From Mesostigma viride (Eukaryota > Streptophyta > Mesostigmatophyceae > Mesostigmatales > Mesostigmataceae), in NCBI GenBank assembly GCA_009746045.1, contig RPFO01000380.1, forward strand, positions 1,087,843 through 1,151,842: a stretch of 64,000 nt of DNA, given 5' to 3'. Position 1 is the stretch's first letter. Each line of letters starts with the position of its first letter. The notes beneath the pieces are model-generated. The model had not been told where the DNA came from and made no database searches. It saw nothing but the letters and a program-made list of their open reading frames with translations. This document shows, piece by piece, positions 13,618 to 23,449 of this stretch. The translations under genes and the position numbers were made by a program.

Positions 13618-15300
13618 CTAACGGCCGTTGGCTCACAACCCCCCTGTGGGAAGGGTGGATGCCTTACGAACCATTCAACCACATCTTTATGCTCAGCTAG
13701 ATTTTTGGAGGCCTTTCTTGGAAGGCACATGGTAATAACCATTACTAAGCTGCATGAAAGACAGATCCTGCCTTACTGCCACCAAATGAAAAGAATGAAA
13801 TGCACATGATAATGTTTTTCCAATTCCAACGGCCGTTGGCTCACAACCCCCCTGTGGGAAGGGTGGATGCCTTACGAACCAGTCAAGCCCCATCTTTATG
13901 CTCAGCTAGATTTTTTGGAGGCCTTTCTAGGAGAAAAATGGTAAATAGCCACCACTAAGCTGCATAAAAGACACATCCTGCCTTACTGCCACCAAATGAA
14001 ACGAATGAAATGCACATGGTAATGTTTTTCAAGTCTAACGGCCGTTGGCTCACAACCCCCCTGTGGGAAGGGTGGATGCCTTACGAACCATCCAACCACA
14101 TCTTTATGCTCAGCTAGATTTTTGGAGGCCTTTCTTGGAAGGCACATGGTAATAACCATCACTAAGCTGCATGAAAGACACATCCTGCCTTACTGCCACC
14201 AAATGAAAAGAATGAAATGCACATGATAATGTTTTTCCAATTCCAACGGCCGTTGGCTCACAACCCCCCTGTGGGAAGGGTGGATGCCTTACGAACCAGT
14301 CAAGCCCCATCTTTATGCTCAGCTAGATTTTTTGGAGGCCTTTCTAGGAGAAAAATGGTAAATAGCCACCACTAAGCTGCATAAAAGACACATCCTGCCT
14401 TATTGCCACCCAATTAAACGAATGAAATGCACATGGTAATGTTTTTCGAGTCCAACGGCCGTTGGCTCACAACCCCCCTGTGGGAAGGGTGGATGCCTTA
14501 CGAACCATTCAACCACATCTTTATGCTCAGCTAGATTTTTGGAGGCCTTTCTTGGAAGAAAAATGGTAATAACAATCACTAAGCTGCATGAAAGACACAT
14601 CCTGCATTATTGCCACCAAATGAAACGAATGAAATGCACATTTTATTGTTTTTCCAATTCCAACGGCCGTTTGCTCACAACCCCCCTGTGGGAAGGGTGG
14701 ATGCCTTATGAACCATTCAACCACATCTTTATGCTCAGCTAGATTTTTGGAGGCCTTTCTTGGAAGAAAAATGGTAATAGCCACCACAAAGCTGAATGAA
14801 AGATACATCCTGGCTGATTGCCAACCCACTCAAAGGAATGAAATGCACATGTCCAACGGCCGTTGGCTCACAACCCCCCTCTGGGAAGGGTGGATGCCTT
14901 ACGAACCATTCAACCACATCTTTATGCTCAGCTAGATTTTTGGAGGCCTTTCTTGGAAGAAAAATGGTAAATAGCCATCACTAAGCTGCATGAAAGACAC
15001 ATCCTGCCTTATTGCCACCCAATGAAACGAATGAAATGCACATGATAATGTTTTTCCAATTCCAACGGCCGTTGGCTCACAACCCCCCTCTGGGAAGGGT
15101 GGATGCCTTACGAACCAGTGAAGCCCATGTTTATGCTCAGCTAGATTTTTTGGAGGCCTTTCTTGGAAGAAAAATGGTAATAGCCACCACTAAGCTGCAT
15201 GAAAGACACATCCTGGCTGCTTGCCACCCTATCAAACGAATAAAAAGCATATGATAATGTTTTTCCAATTCCAACGGCCGTTGGCTCACAACCCCCTTCG
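13618..15300. repeat. About 207-bp tandem repeat, 8-9 units, each with one palindrome
   Basis: Each unit begins with the palindrome (13618, 13826, then roughly every 190-210 bp to 15270), followed by CTCACAACCCCCCTGTGGGA, GGGTGGATGCCTTACGAACC, CAGCTAGATTTTTGGAGGCC and GAATGAAATGCACAT. Odd and even units differ in small blocks (GGCACATGGTAATAACC versus GAGAAAAATGGTAAATAGCC), so the older unit is about 417 bp. Short frames here (FVRHPPFPQGGCEPTAVG) are translations of the repeat. Confidence 0.9.
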
Positions 15301-15676
15301 GGTAGAGGCCTTACGGACCAGTCAGAAAGTGTCCACCAAGCTGTTCCCCCCACACCCACAGTTGTCCTTGTCCACATACCTTTCCAGTACAGTTGTCCTC
15401 AGCTTCTCAGCAACGGGCGACTCCTCTCCTTTCTGCCTTGACAGATATCACATAAACAAAACACGATCACGAGAGCATCAGGATTGTTAGAGGTTTCCTC
15501 CATCGCAAAACCGTAAGATACACACACCTCAAAAACCAACTTTCTTGTCCTCCCAAATAACATATGTTTTTAAATGTAAAATAAATCACATTCATATTCT
15601 GTCACTTGATTTAACCACACAAATTTTCAGGTCCAACGCCCGTTGGCATTACGCCTCTTCCCGGTAAAAGAGTATT
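15301..15676. other. Intergenic, no gene recognised
   Basis: Unique AT-rich sequence with one decayed palindrome (CCAACGCCCGTTGG, about 15632-15645). Confidence 0.5.
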
Positions 15677-15886
15677 TATTGCTCCAACCCCACAAAAAAC
15701 TCGTTCCGGACCTGATCGAAGCGAAGAGCACTGGCAGGGATCGGAGTCGAGCCAGATTTGTGTGCGGAACATGATGGCTGGCCTACCTCACTCCCCAACA
15801 TCAATGTGGACCTGGGTTCGAACCCTGTCAGTGCTATTCGCTTCGAACAGTTCCGGAACGAGTTTTTTGTGGGTGTGGAGCAATAA
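15677..15886. mobile_element. Fold-back element with tRNA-like B box
   Basis: Inverted arms of about 62 bp (15677-15740 and 15823-15886) match with a few mismatches: ACAAAAAACTCGTTCCGGA on the left and TCCGGAACGAGTTTTTTGT on the right. The interior holds TGGCTGGCCTA (15775-15785, A-box-like) and GGTTCGAACCC (15815-15825, B box). It looks like a hairpin MITE or an inverted SINE pair. No clear target duplication was found. Confidence 0.5.
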
Positions 15887-16276
15887 TGTCGACATTTTCA
15901 GTCTGTTCAGCCTAAAAAAATCACAAGCAGATGCGACGGCCCCTCCATTAAACAAATTATCCACCACTGTTGCGCTACACTAGCAATGTTTGTCAAGGTC
16001 CAACGCATCAAATAAATCACAACCATTGGTCACTCCATTTAACAAAATACCCACAACTTTTTAACCACACTAGAAATGTTTTTTGAGGTCCAACGGCCGT
16101 TGGAATCCAAAAAATGCCGAATTCATGTCAAATTTATATATATGTGACAGTTGACAGAATTCGAGATAATTAAATTATCAAAGCCAGCTTTAGCCATCAG
16201 CCTTACCCATCAGCAAAAATTGGCGAATTTCATTCAATATTAGAATTCAAAATTTATTAATGAAATTTATGTTTCA
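15887..16276. other. AT-rich intergenic, one palindrome
   Basis: A perfect palindrome lies at 16090-16103. Two short similar segments (AACCACACTAGAAATGTTTT and CGCTACACTAGCAATGTTTG) precede AGGTCCAACG. TATATATATG occurs near 16136. No coding signal. Confidence 0.5.
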
Positions 16277-17224
16277 TCATTCAACCTCTTCAGAATCCTC
16301 ATCCAAACACAACATCATGTCCCCTTTCCACTTGTACATACTACTCTCGGCCAAATACAGCAAGCGTGCCTTCTTCCCCCCAAAAAACTTGAGATAATCC
16401 GGTGTGAAGATTGTTCCGCTGAGGACCTGCATAGCTAACTCCACCAAAACGCTTGCCATATCCTCCTCCCTACACCTCCTCTCTAATAAGGCCTTCATGT
16501 CTGCGTTCTCATCAAATCCCATGATCAGAACTGCACATGCCATTCCTCCCCCCTCCAGAGGCAGCCCCTCCAAAAGCTTCACCCATTCTGCCTCCCTACG
16601 CGCTCTCCTCCCCGGAGGAAAAAAAATGTCCTCATCCGGGTCATAAGGAGTATCGCAGAACCAGAAAATGCTCCGTAACCCCCATAGTTCATAATTATCG
16701 TACAAGTCATCCATTTCCTTTCCCAATTGGCGTAAGCGAGCTGTCCACCCCCTCCAATTCCTCTCCAACACACGTCTCCTCTCAGCACGCTCGGACCTGA
16801 ACAACCCTCCCATCGTCCTTGCTCGTGCATGTCCCTCTGGTGCTGGCTGGCGTCCTAACACCTCCTCAACTTCTTCACAATATACCTTAAAATACATTCC
16901 CCTTGTGACGAGTGTGTAGGGGGTGATATCAGCGCTTGCACACTTTACTTGCCCGCCATACAATTCTCGGAAAAGAGACTCAGTTATCAATGTACGAGGA
17001 CCATCCCCGAATGCGTCCACGAACCCAGAAATTAACTTAAAGCTGAATTGGGGTTCATACCTCCCCGACACCGCTTCCCTAGCCCCTCTACAAACTGCTT
17101 CAAAGCGGGCTACGTCGGGCGCCTCCATAAAAGCTGCGACTTCGGTCCAAATTTCCCACGGCAGTGAGATATCCCCTTCCATTATCGGCCCCGACGTCAA
17201 ACTTGTCCCCTCTGCACATAACAT
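16277..17224 (-). CDS. F-box-like protein
   Basis: About 315 residues from ATG 17224 (alternative ATG 17182). An F-box-like helix set follows: LPWEIWTEVAAFMEAPDVAR then FEAVCRGAREAV, residues about 20-55, resembling the LPxEIWxxIxxFL...L..VC+ consensus. F-box proteins recruit substrates to SCF ubiquitin ligases. The C-terminal 250 residues have no Leu-rich, Kelch or WD repeats that I can see; notable are a Trp/acidic segment (DNYELWGLRSIFWFCDTPYD) and an acidic end (CLDEDSEEVE). The frame extends upstream to a TTG without ATG. A palindrome variant CTAACGGCCGTTGG (17303-17316) lies 78 bp upstream. Intronless like its neighbours. Confidence 0.55.
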   Translation of the reverse strand: MLCAEGTSLTSGPIMEGDISLPWEIWTEVAAFMEAPDVARFEAVCRGAREAVSGRYEPQFSFKLISGFVDAFGDGPRTLITESLFRELYGGQVKCASADITPYTLVTRGMYFKVYCEEVEEVLGRQPAPEGHARARTMGGLFRSERAERRRVLERNWRGWTARLRQLGKEMDDLYDNYELWGLRSIFWFCDTPYDPDEDIFFPPGRRARREAEWVKLLEGLPLEGGGMACAVLIMGFDENADMKALLERRCREEDMASVLVELAMQVLSGTIFTPDYLKFFGGKKARLLYLAESSMYKWKGDMMLCLDEDSEEVE

Positions 17225-17365
17225 ACATCGACGTCCATCCTTAAAAAAAATGAGGTTTTGTCGGAAAGAAAATATGCAAACGTTAGGCGAGGTTTCCAAT
17301 CCCTAACGGCCGTTGGGTCACTAATTGTTGTTTAACCCACTACAGTCGCATGAGAGAAAACGAAA

Positions 17366-17505
17366 GTCAATTTTATTCCAATTTCAAAGTGAAAGGAGAA
17401 TTCACTATTACACCATTTTACAACACAAATCAGGTCAATTTTATTCCAATTTCAAAGTGAAAAGAGAATTCACCATTACACCATTTTACAACACAAATCA
17501 GGACT
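17366..17505. repeat. 66-bp tandem duplication
   Basis: Two adjacent copies of a unit with TCAATTTTATTCCAATTTCA, AAGTGAAARGAGAATTCACY and ATTACACCATTTTACAACAC. It lies in the gap between the F-box and MYND genes. Confidence 0.8.
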
Positions 17506-17585
17506 ACATACACAAATTTCAAACCCAAAATGCGTCCAGTTTTCCAGCCTCAAAAGCAAATTATTACTCTACATTTCCAGTTTTT

Positions 17586-18362
17586 CTATGAGGAAGAACC
17601 GTAGTAGAAGGTGAAGGAGAAGTCAACCTCAGAGAAGTCGACCTCGGTTCCATCCAGTATGGTCGTCCTGTTTACCCCCCTTATCACCCCTGCCAGCCCC
17701 TCCCTTGCTTGCCTCAGACGTTCGCATCTATCCTTATGCCTACTCCAGTCAGCACGCTGGCACTCCTCACTGCAATATCTGGCATCCCTACATCCTCTAC
17801 ACCACTTCTGAGGGCCTGTTTCGCACCCACACCCCTCCTTGGAGCAATTTCGCATACCACGCATGGGAGCCCCATCCCTCACGATCGGGTCAGAGAGCAA
17901 GAAAAAGTTCATGTTGAGGGGTACTTCTGCCCCTACACACGCATCAGCCCTCACGCGCAGGGAAGACGTAACATTCGGGTAAAATGCGCGCCCGTAGGTG
18001 CACCCAAGCTGAGCCCCTTCCTCTTCCCCCAACTCTATCTTTGGCCCCTTTGTAATGAACGACACCAAAAGGCGGAACTCCCTCGTTGGGTCTATTGGCG
18101 CTCTTAGATCCATCTGTGGTACGAAAAAACCCTCTTGAATACAGAAGTTCATATCAGCTAGCTGGGCGTACATAACCCTCTCCATTTGGCTGAACGAATC
18201 AAACGCCAATAAAACGGCCAAGTGGCGGCCTGTCTTCTCCTGCGCGACACGAACTTCCTCGAATATGACACGCGACAGAAAGCGAACTTGTTTGTAAACG
18301 TTTCGAAGGACGCTTCCGTAGACTTCATTCACGATCTCGGACTCATTCGCGATCTCGGCCAT
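17586..18362 (-). CDS. MYND zinc-finger protein (intact paralogue)
   Basis: 258 residues from ATG 18362 (MAEIANESEIVNEVYGSVLR). The N-terminal domain (about 1-130) contains GRHLAVLLAFDSFSQMERVM and TREFRLLVSFITKG, clearly related to the broken gene at 12773-13563. The MYND finger (about 175-215) is CSKEGCGC...KWCRGCRDARYCSEECQRAD...HKDRC, with all expected Cys/His ligands. A short tail follows (VDFSFTFYYGSSS). The conserved N-terminal domain paired with MYND defines a two-member family here; its function is unknown, probably protein-protein interaction. No palindrome lies upstream within 200 bp, unlike the paralogue. Confidence 0.85.
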   Translation of the reverse strand: MAEIANESEIVNEVYGSVLRNVYKQVRFLSRVIFEEVRVAQEKTGRHLAVLLAFDSFSQMERVMYAQLADMNFCIQEGFFVPQMDLRAPIDPTREFRLLVSFITKGPKIELGEEEGAQLGCTYGRAFYPNVTSSLRVRADACVGAEVPLNMNFFLLSDPIVRDGAPMRGMRNCSKEGCGCETGPQKWCRGCRDARYCSEECQRADWSRHKDRCERLRQAREGLAGVIRGVNRTTILDGTEVDFSEVDFSFTFYYGSSS

Positions 18363-18597
18363 CTTTTTCAGGGAAAAAACGACCAAAAAGATTTACATCG
18401 CGGCCAAAAAAACGCGTTTTCCCATTAGTGTGTTTGCCTAATTTATTGTAATCATTCATTTTTAAAACAGTCAGGTCCTTCACAACCTCAGAAAATGATT
18501 TCATTAAATTGGCATATACATTTAAAAACATCTTAGGTCGCACTACTTTTTGCGTTTCAGTTTACGTTTGTTTCCCGGTTGAATAAAGTTGACACCA

Positions 18598-19212
18598 TGT
18601 CAAAAATGTCATGCTGTGACCATGGGAGGTTGTTGATATTACATTAATAATGATGACCTCATTTACGACTTTGTCATGATGGAAATATTTTGTCAACCAC
18701 CATGGCTGAAAGGTGCCATTTTCTAGAATAGTGGTGGTCAGAAAAGATGTCTGGCGTGTAGCCCAGCCACCACCTATATGGCTGGTCGGCAGGACCACAA
18801 CATAATTAACTTAACATGACAGCTAGGCAACACTTAACCAGTGCTAGATGCTGCCTGCTGGCAAATCATGGTTGTACCATGGCAGACAGAATTAGGTACG
18901 CCTAGCTGACGGTCCAGGTACCACGAATTGAATTATTGGCGCCTGTCCTATATGGGCCATGCGCCACATGACACGACATGGATTGTACTACAGTGCCGTA
19001 TAGTGACCAGGCACATATATATGAAAAGACTCATAACTTTCTACCTAGAGCTCAGATCAAGGTGATTCTAGTGGCAAAGTTGTAGCCAAACATGAGCTCT
19101 ACGCAGTCATACTGGCGTTGTAGGTTGTTCTGACTTAACTACGGACTACCCGAACTTTATCTAGATTAGTAAGTGCTAGACTTGTCAGGCATATTGGGGC
19201 ATATTCCTGACA
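18598..19212 (-). repeat. 3' LTR of the non-autonomous element
   Basis: 615 bp, identical to 20696-21310. TATATATATG lies within. TGTCA/TGACA tips. Confidence 0.92.
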
Positions 19213-19599
19213 TGCCCCTTGCACCAAATGCCGTATACAAGCTCACCCCCCCTGGCAAGTAACACATGGATAGTGAGGGTAGTCGGGTATAAAGAAACCC
19301 AAGCTCTCCCCCCCTTACACGGCTAACCCGGTCATGCTGAAAGGAGAAATAGGCAAGAGTAGCAGTTGGAGCTAAGGGTCACATGGCCCCCAAGTGGCCC
19401 TGGGAGTGCGCCAGGTGAAGAACAGGGTGCCCCAGGTCACGTAGAAATACTGGGAAAAAAAAACAAGGACTGGATCCAGCTCGGCCCCGTGTGTAGATGC
19501 CCCTGGAAGGGTGCCCCCCTTGGAGTAATAATCAGCAGAAATCGTGGACGTAAAAGCTGGTAATGGCAGGAGTCGCTCTGGAATCATTTATCAGGAGCT

Positions 19600-19990
19600 G
19601 GCGACGACCGCAGTGGGTGTGAGCAGCTACAGGCACCTAGCTGCAGTGACTACTAACCGCTGACTAGACGGCTGCGTACTGCTGGCTGGTGGCATTGATG
19701 CTGGTCTGAAGTGGCGATTTGGCTGGCAGGTACGTGCAGCTGGCTGCAACTACTACTAAGAGCTGATCAGGCTGCTGTGTGTTGCTGGCTGCTGCGACTG
19801 TGTGCTGCCATGCTGATGGGGTGCTGGTAGGTATCTGCAGCTGGTTGCAACAACTACCACAAGCGAGTCAGGCTGTGGTGTGTGGCTGACTGCTGCTACT
19901 ATTTCCTATCATGCTGTATGGCGCGTGCTGGGTACTGCACTACGGCTGCGTGCGGCAGTTGGCTGTCACTGGCCACTTAACTAATGACGG
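19600..19990. repeat. Degenerate CTG-rich repeats in the LTR element interior
   Basis: Three degenerate copies of about 100 bp, rich in GCTGGCTG and TGCAGCTGG. Noncoding filler of the element. Confidence 0.5.
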
Positions 19991-20679
19991 CTGCTGCGGC
20001 TGGCGAGCGGCATTTAAACGAGCTGTTTCCCATTGAAGAAAAGCCAAGGGTGCGAGAGGAGAACCAGGTGGATGCTGCAAGATTTCCCCGCACCGACGTG
20101 GGATGGAGCATTGTAGTTGATGCCGTTGTAGTGGTCCGTGCATAGCTGCTCTTGTACGATGGTGCTTCCAAACCATGGCGACTGGCAAAAAATCTGAATA
20201 ATGCTTGGCTGGAACTAGGAAAAAGAAACCCCATGTCGCCTGGAAGGTGGCCCACCGTTTAAAACATTTGTGGTCGCTTTATATAGGCGCCATCAAGCTC
20301 GTTGTATTCTCAGAAGAACAAAGGGGTCTTGGGCTTTGCAAGGCTGGTCACGGCTGGCAACCGGTAGTCACCCAGGGTAATAAAATAAAGCGTGAACCGC
20401 TGCGCCCAAGTGCCGACAATGTAGAAATCTGAATGTTTAGTGAAGCTCATGCAAGAGGTCGTTTAAGGTCGAAATTCGGAGCAAACAGGGCCTGCCGCAA
20501 GAAAATTCGTAGCCGACGCAATACTCCACGGAATGACGCCGGACTTGGTTCAATAGATGCGCAATTTGATGCTGATTCCGTGGACATGTTGAGTGGCACC
20601 AACGGATTAGAATTCCGAAAGTTCTTGCCGAAATGCTGCCCAGGCAAAAATTTGCCCGATTTGGAAAGATCACAACCCC

Positions 20680-20695
20680 CCTCATTCCGATGCCA
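20680..20695 (-). other. Putative tRNA primer-binding site
   Basis: TGGCATCGGAATGAGG directly downstream of the 5' LTR. The leading TGG pairs with tRNA 3' CCA. The tRNA species is not identified. Confidence 0.6.
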
Positions 20696-21310
20696 TGTCA
20701 AAAATGTCATGCTGTGACCATGGGAGGTTGTTGATATTACATTAATAATGATGACCTCATTTACGACTTTGTCATGATGGAAATATTTTGTCAACCACCA
20801 TGGCTGAAAGGTGCCATTTTCTAGAATAGTGGTGGTCAGAAAAGATGTCTGGCGTGTAGCCCAGCCACCACCTATATGGCTGGTCGGCAGGACCACAACA
20901 TAATTAACTTAACATGACAGCTAGGCAACACTTAACCAGTGCTAGATGCTGCCTGCTGGCAAATCATGGTTGTACCATGGCAGACAGAATTAGGTACGCC
21001 TAGCTGACGGTCCAGGTACCACGAATTGAATTATTGGCGCCTGTCCTATATGGGCCATGCGCCACATGACACGACATGGATTGTACTACAGTGCCGTATA
21101 GTGACCAGGCACATATATATGAAAAGACTCATAACTTTCTACCTAGAGCTCAGATCAAGGTGATTCTAGTGGCAAAGTTGTAGCCAAACATGAGCTCTAC
21201 GCAGTCATACTGGCGTTGTAGGTTGTTCTGACTTAACTACGGACTACCCGAACTTTATCTAGATTAGTAAGTGCTAGACTTGTCAGGCATATTGGGGCAT
21301 ATTCCTGACA
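20696..21310 (-). repeat. 5' LTR of the non-autonomous element
   Basis: Identical partner of 18598-19212. It is the 5' LTR in element orientation because the TGG-starting primer-binding-like site (20680-20695, minus) directly follows it. Confidence 0.92.
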
Positions 21311-21623
21311 CACCATCCCCTTCATCGTCGGAAATTAAGGCCGGCATTTCGTCCACTTCAGCTTGTACATCATCTTTTTTCATCACAACCATGGCTGGAA
21401 TTGAATCCCAAAATTTCTCAATCGCTCTAACAACTTCGGCTGGCAGTTTTTTGGCCCCCCGTTCAACTGCCTCTCTCTCCTGGTTCGACACCGAAACGTC
21501 CTTGTCTTTCTCCATTGAAAAAAACTGCACGTGAAGCACAACTGGCACAACCAATGTAAGTAAACCTAGTACCTTCAGGGGCGGATTAATTCATCAGCCG
21601 GAGTACAATTTTATTTTACAACG

Positions 21624-22013
21624 CCAACGGCCGTTGGCATTACAGCAATGTAGTAGAGATAAAAACGTCGTAATGCAACGGCTGATAAAACTGGCGTATA
21701 ATCAATAACGCAAAAAAAATTGGCAAGAACTTTTTTTTGGAGGTCCAACGGCCGTTGGCATCACGTAAATCACAACAGCAATGATGGAAACTGATTTTGC
21801 AAGTCCAACGGCCGTTGGCATCAAGAAAATCAGAAGAGGGAGCGACTGCCCAAAAAACGCATAATAATAAAACAAGTACCTTGCAGGTGGTTGACAGACG
21901 CGAATCTTGTGTGGCGACGTGGAATCTGCAAGGAATGCGCAAAAACGTTGCAATCAGAATTACAAGGATTACATATTTTCCACATTTAGTTTTTCAGGTC
22001 CAACGGCCGTTGG
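21624..22013. repeat. Four dispersed palindromes
   Basis: Perfect copies at 21624-21637, 21745-21758, 21805-21818 and 22000-22013, each followed by CAT and preceded by T-rich sequence ending CAAGT, GAGGT or CAGGT. They lie upstream of the split host gene. Confidence 0.9.
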
Positions 22014-22130
22014 CATGAGATAAATAAGAATACCACTACATGCGTGTGAGAAAATTGTGCCGGGTGACAGAATTAAATCCAAGTTGTCCAGCAGGTGGGA
22101 GGGAGGGAAAAGGAGTGATCAATGAAATGC

Positions 22131-23449
22131 CCCCCCTCGGAGGGAGGGAGGGAGGAAGGGAGGGAGGGAGGGAGGGAGGGAGGGAGGGAGGGAGGGAGGG
22201 AAGGAGGGAAGGAGGGAAGGAGGGAAGGAGGGAAGGAGGGAAGGAGGGAAGGAGGGAAGGAGGGAAGGAGGGAAGGAGGGAAGGAGGGAAGGAGGGAAGG
22301 AGGGAAGGAGGGAAGGAGGGAAGGAGGGAAGGAGGGCAGGAGGGAAGTAGGGAAGGAGGGAAACAAGGAAGGAAGGAGGGAAGGAGGGAAGGAGGTAAAT
22401 TAATTAACGGAAGGGAAGAAGGGAAGGAGGGAAGGAGGGAAGGAGAGAAGGAGGGAAGGAGGGAAGGAGGGAAGGAGGGAAGGAGGGAAGGAGGTAAATT
22501 AATTAACGGAAGGGAAGAAGGGAAGGAGGGAAGGAGGGAAGGAGAGAAGGAGGGAAGGAGGGAAGGAGGGAAGGAGGGAAGGAGGGAAGGAGGGAAGGAG
22601 GGAAGGAGGGAAGGAGGGAAGGAGGGAAGGAGGGAAGGAGGGAAGGAGGGAAGGAGGGAAGGAGGGAAACAAGGAAGGAAGGAGGGAAGGAGGGAAGGAG
22701 GTAAATTAATTAACGGAAGGGAAGAAGGGAAGGAGGGAAGGAGGGAAGGAGGGAAGTAGGGAAGGAGGGAAACAAGGAAGGAAGGAGGGAAGGAGGGAAG
22801 GAGGTAAATTAATTAACGGAAGGGAAGAAGGGAAGGAGGGAAGGAGGGAAGGAGAGAAGGAGGGAAGGAGGGAAGGAGGGAAGGAGGGAAGGAGGGAAGG
22901 AGGGAAGGAGGGAAGGAGGGAAGGAGGGAAGGAGGGAAGGAGGGAAGGAGGGAAGGAGGGAAGGAGGGAAGGAGGGAAGGAGGGAAGGAGGGAAGGAGGG
23001 AAGGAGGGAAGGAGGGAAGGAGGGAAGGAGGGAAGGAGGGAAGGAGGGAAGGAGGGAAGGAGGGAAGGAGGGAAGGAGGGAAGGAGGGAAGGAGGGAAGG
23101 AGGGAAGGGGGAAGGAGGGAAGGAAGGAAGGAGGGAAGGAGGGAAGGAGGGAAATTAATTAACGGAAGGGAAGGAGGGAAGGAGGGAAGGAGGGAAGGAG
23201 GGAAGGAGGGAAGGAGGGAAGGAGGGAAGGAGGGAAGGAGGGAAGGAGGGAAGGAGGGAAGGAGGGAAGGAGGGAAGGAGGGAAGGAGGGAAGGAGGGAA
23301 GGAGGGAAGGAGGGAAGGAGGGAAGGAGGGAAGGGGGAAGGAGGGAAGGAAGGAAGGAGGGAAGGAGGGAAGGAGGGAAATTAATTAACGGAAGGGAAGG
23401 AGGGAAGGAGGGAAGGAGGGAAGGAGGGAAGGAGGGAAGGAGGGAAGGA
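22131..23449. repeat. (GGAAGGAG)n purine microsatellite
   Basis: About 1.3 kb of GGAAGGAGG-type purine repeat on the plus strand. Punctuation blocks GTAAATTAATTAACGGAAGG recur near 22394, 22494, 22702, 22804, 23150 and 23377, giving a higher-order repeat of 100-350 bp. Homopurine/homopyrimidine tracts can form triplex DNA. EGGR/PSFP reading frames are artefacts. Confidence 0.95.

Larger units (their letters stand above)
18598..21310 (-). mobile_element. Young non-autonomous LTR retrotransposon (TRIM/LARD-like)
   Basis: Two 615-bp direct repeats (18598-19212 and 20696-21310) are identical as far as I can read and begin TGTCAAAAATG and end CCTGACA (TG...CA with TGTCA/TGACA inverted tips). CACCA flanks both sides (18593-18597 and 21311-21315). 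The 1,483-bp interior encodes no gag or pol. Next to the right LTR, minus strand, is a primer-binding-like TGGCATCGGAATGAGG; next to the left LTR is a polypurine CAAGGGGCA. Both place the element on the minus strand. It must be mobilised by another element's proteins. Confidence 0.92.
18543..21515 (-). pseudogene. Small host gene split by the LTR element
   Basis: The 5' part starts at ATG 21515 (MEKDKDVSVSNQEREAVERG), includes LPAEVVRAIEKFWDSIPAMV and reaches DDEGDG at about 21311. The LTR element with its CACCA duplication interrupts it there. Past the other end (18592 downward) the same frame resumes for 16 codons with a Lys/Arg-rich tail (NKRKLKRKK) and a stop at 18543-18545. With one target copy removed, the frame is continuous across the junction, so the insertion hit a genuine reading frame of about 85 codons. 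The basic tail could be a nuclear signal. Palindromes lie upstream (21624-21637 and beyond). Confidence 0.6.

Noticed and set aside
13618-15300. Short peptides such as FVRHPPFPQGGCEPTAVG repeated on the minus strand as a gene family
   Set aside because: They are the translation of the 207-bp tandem repeat including the palindrome (PTAVG), with no independent start or end.
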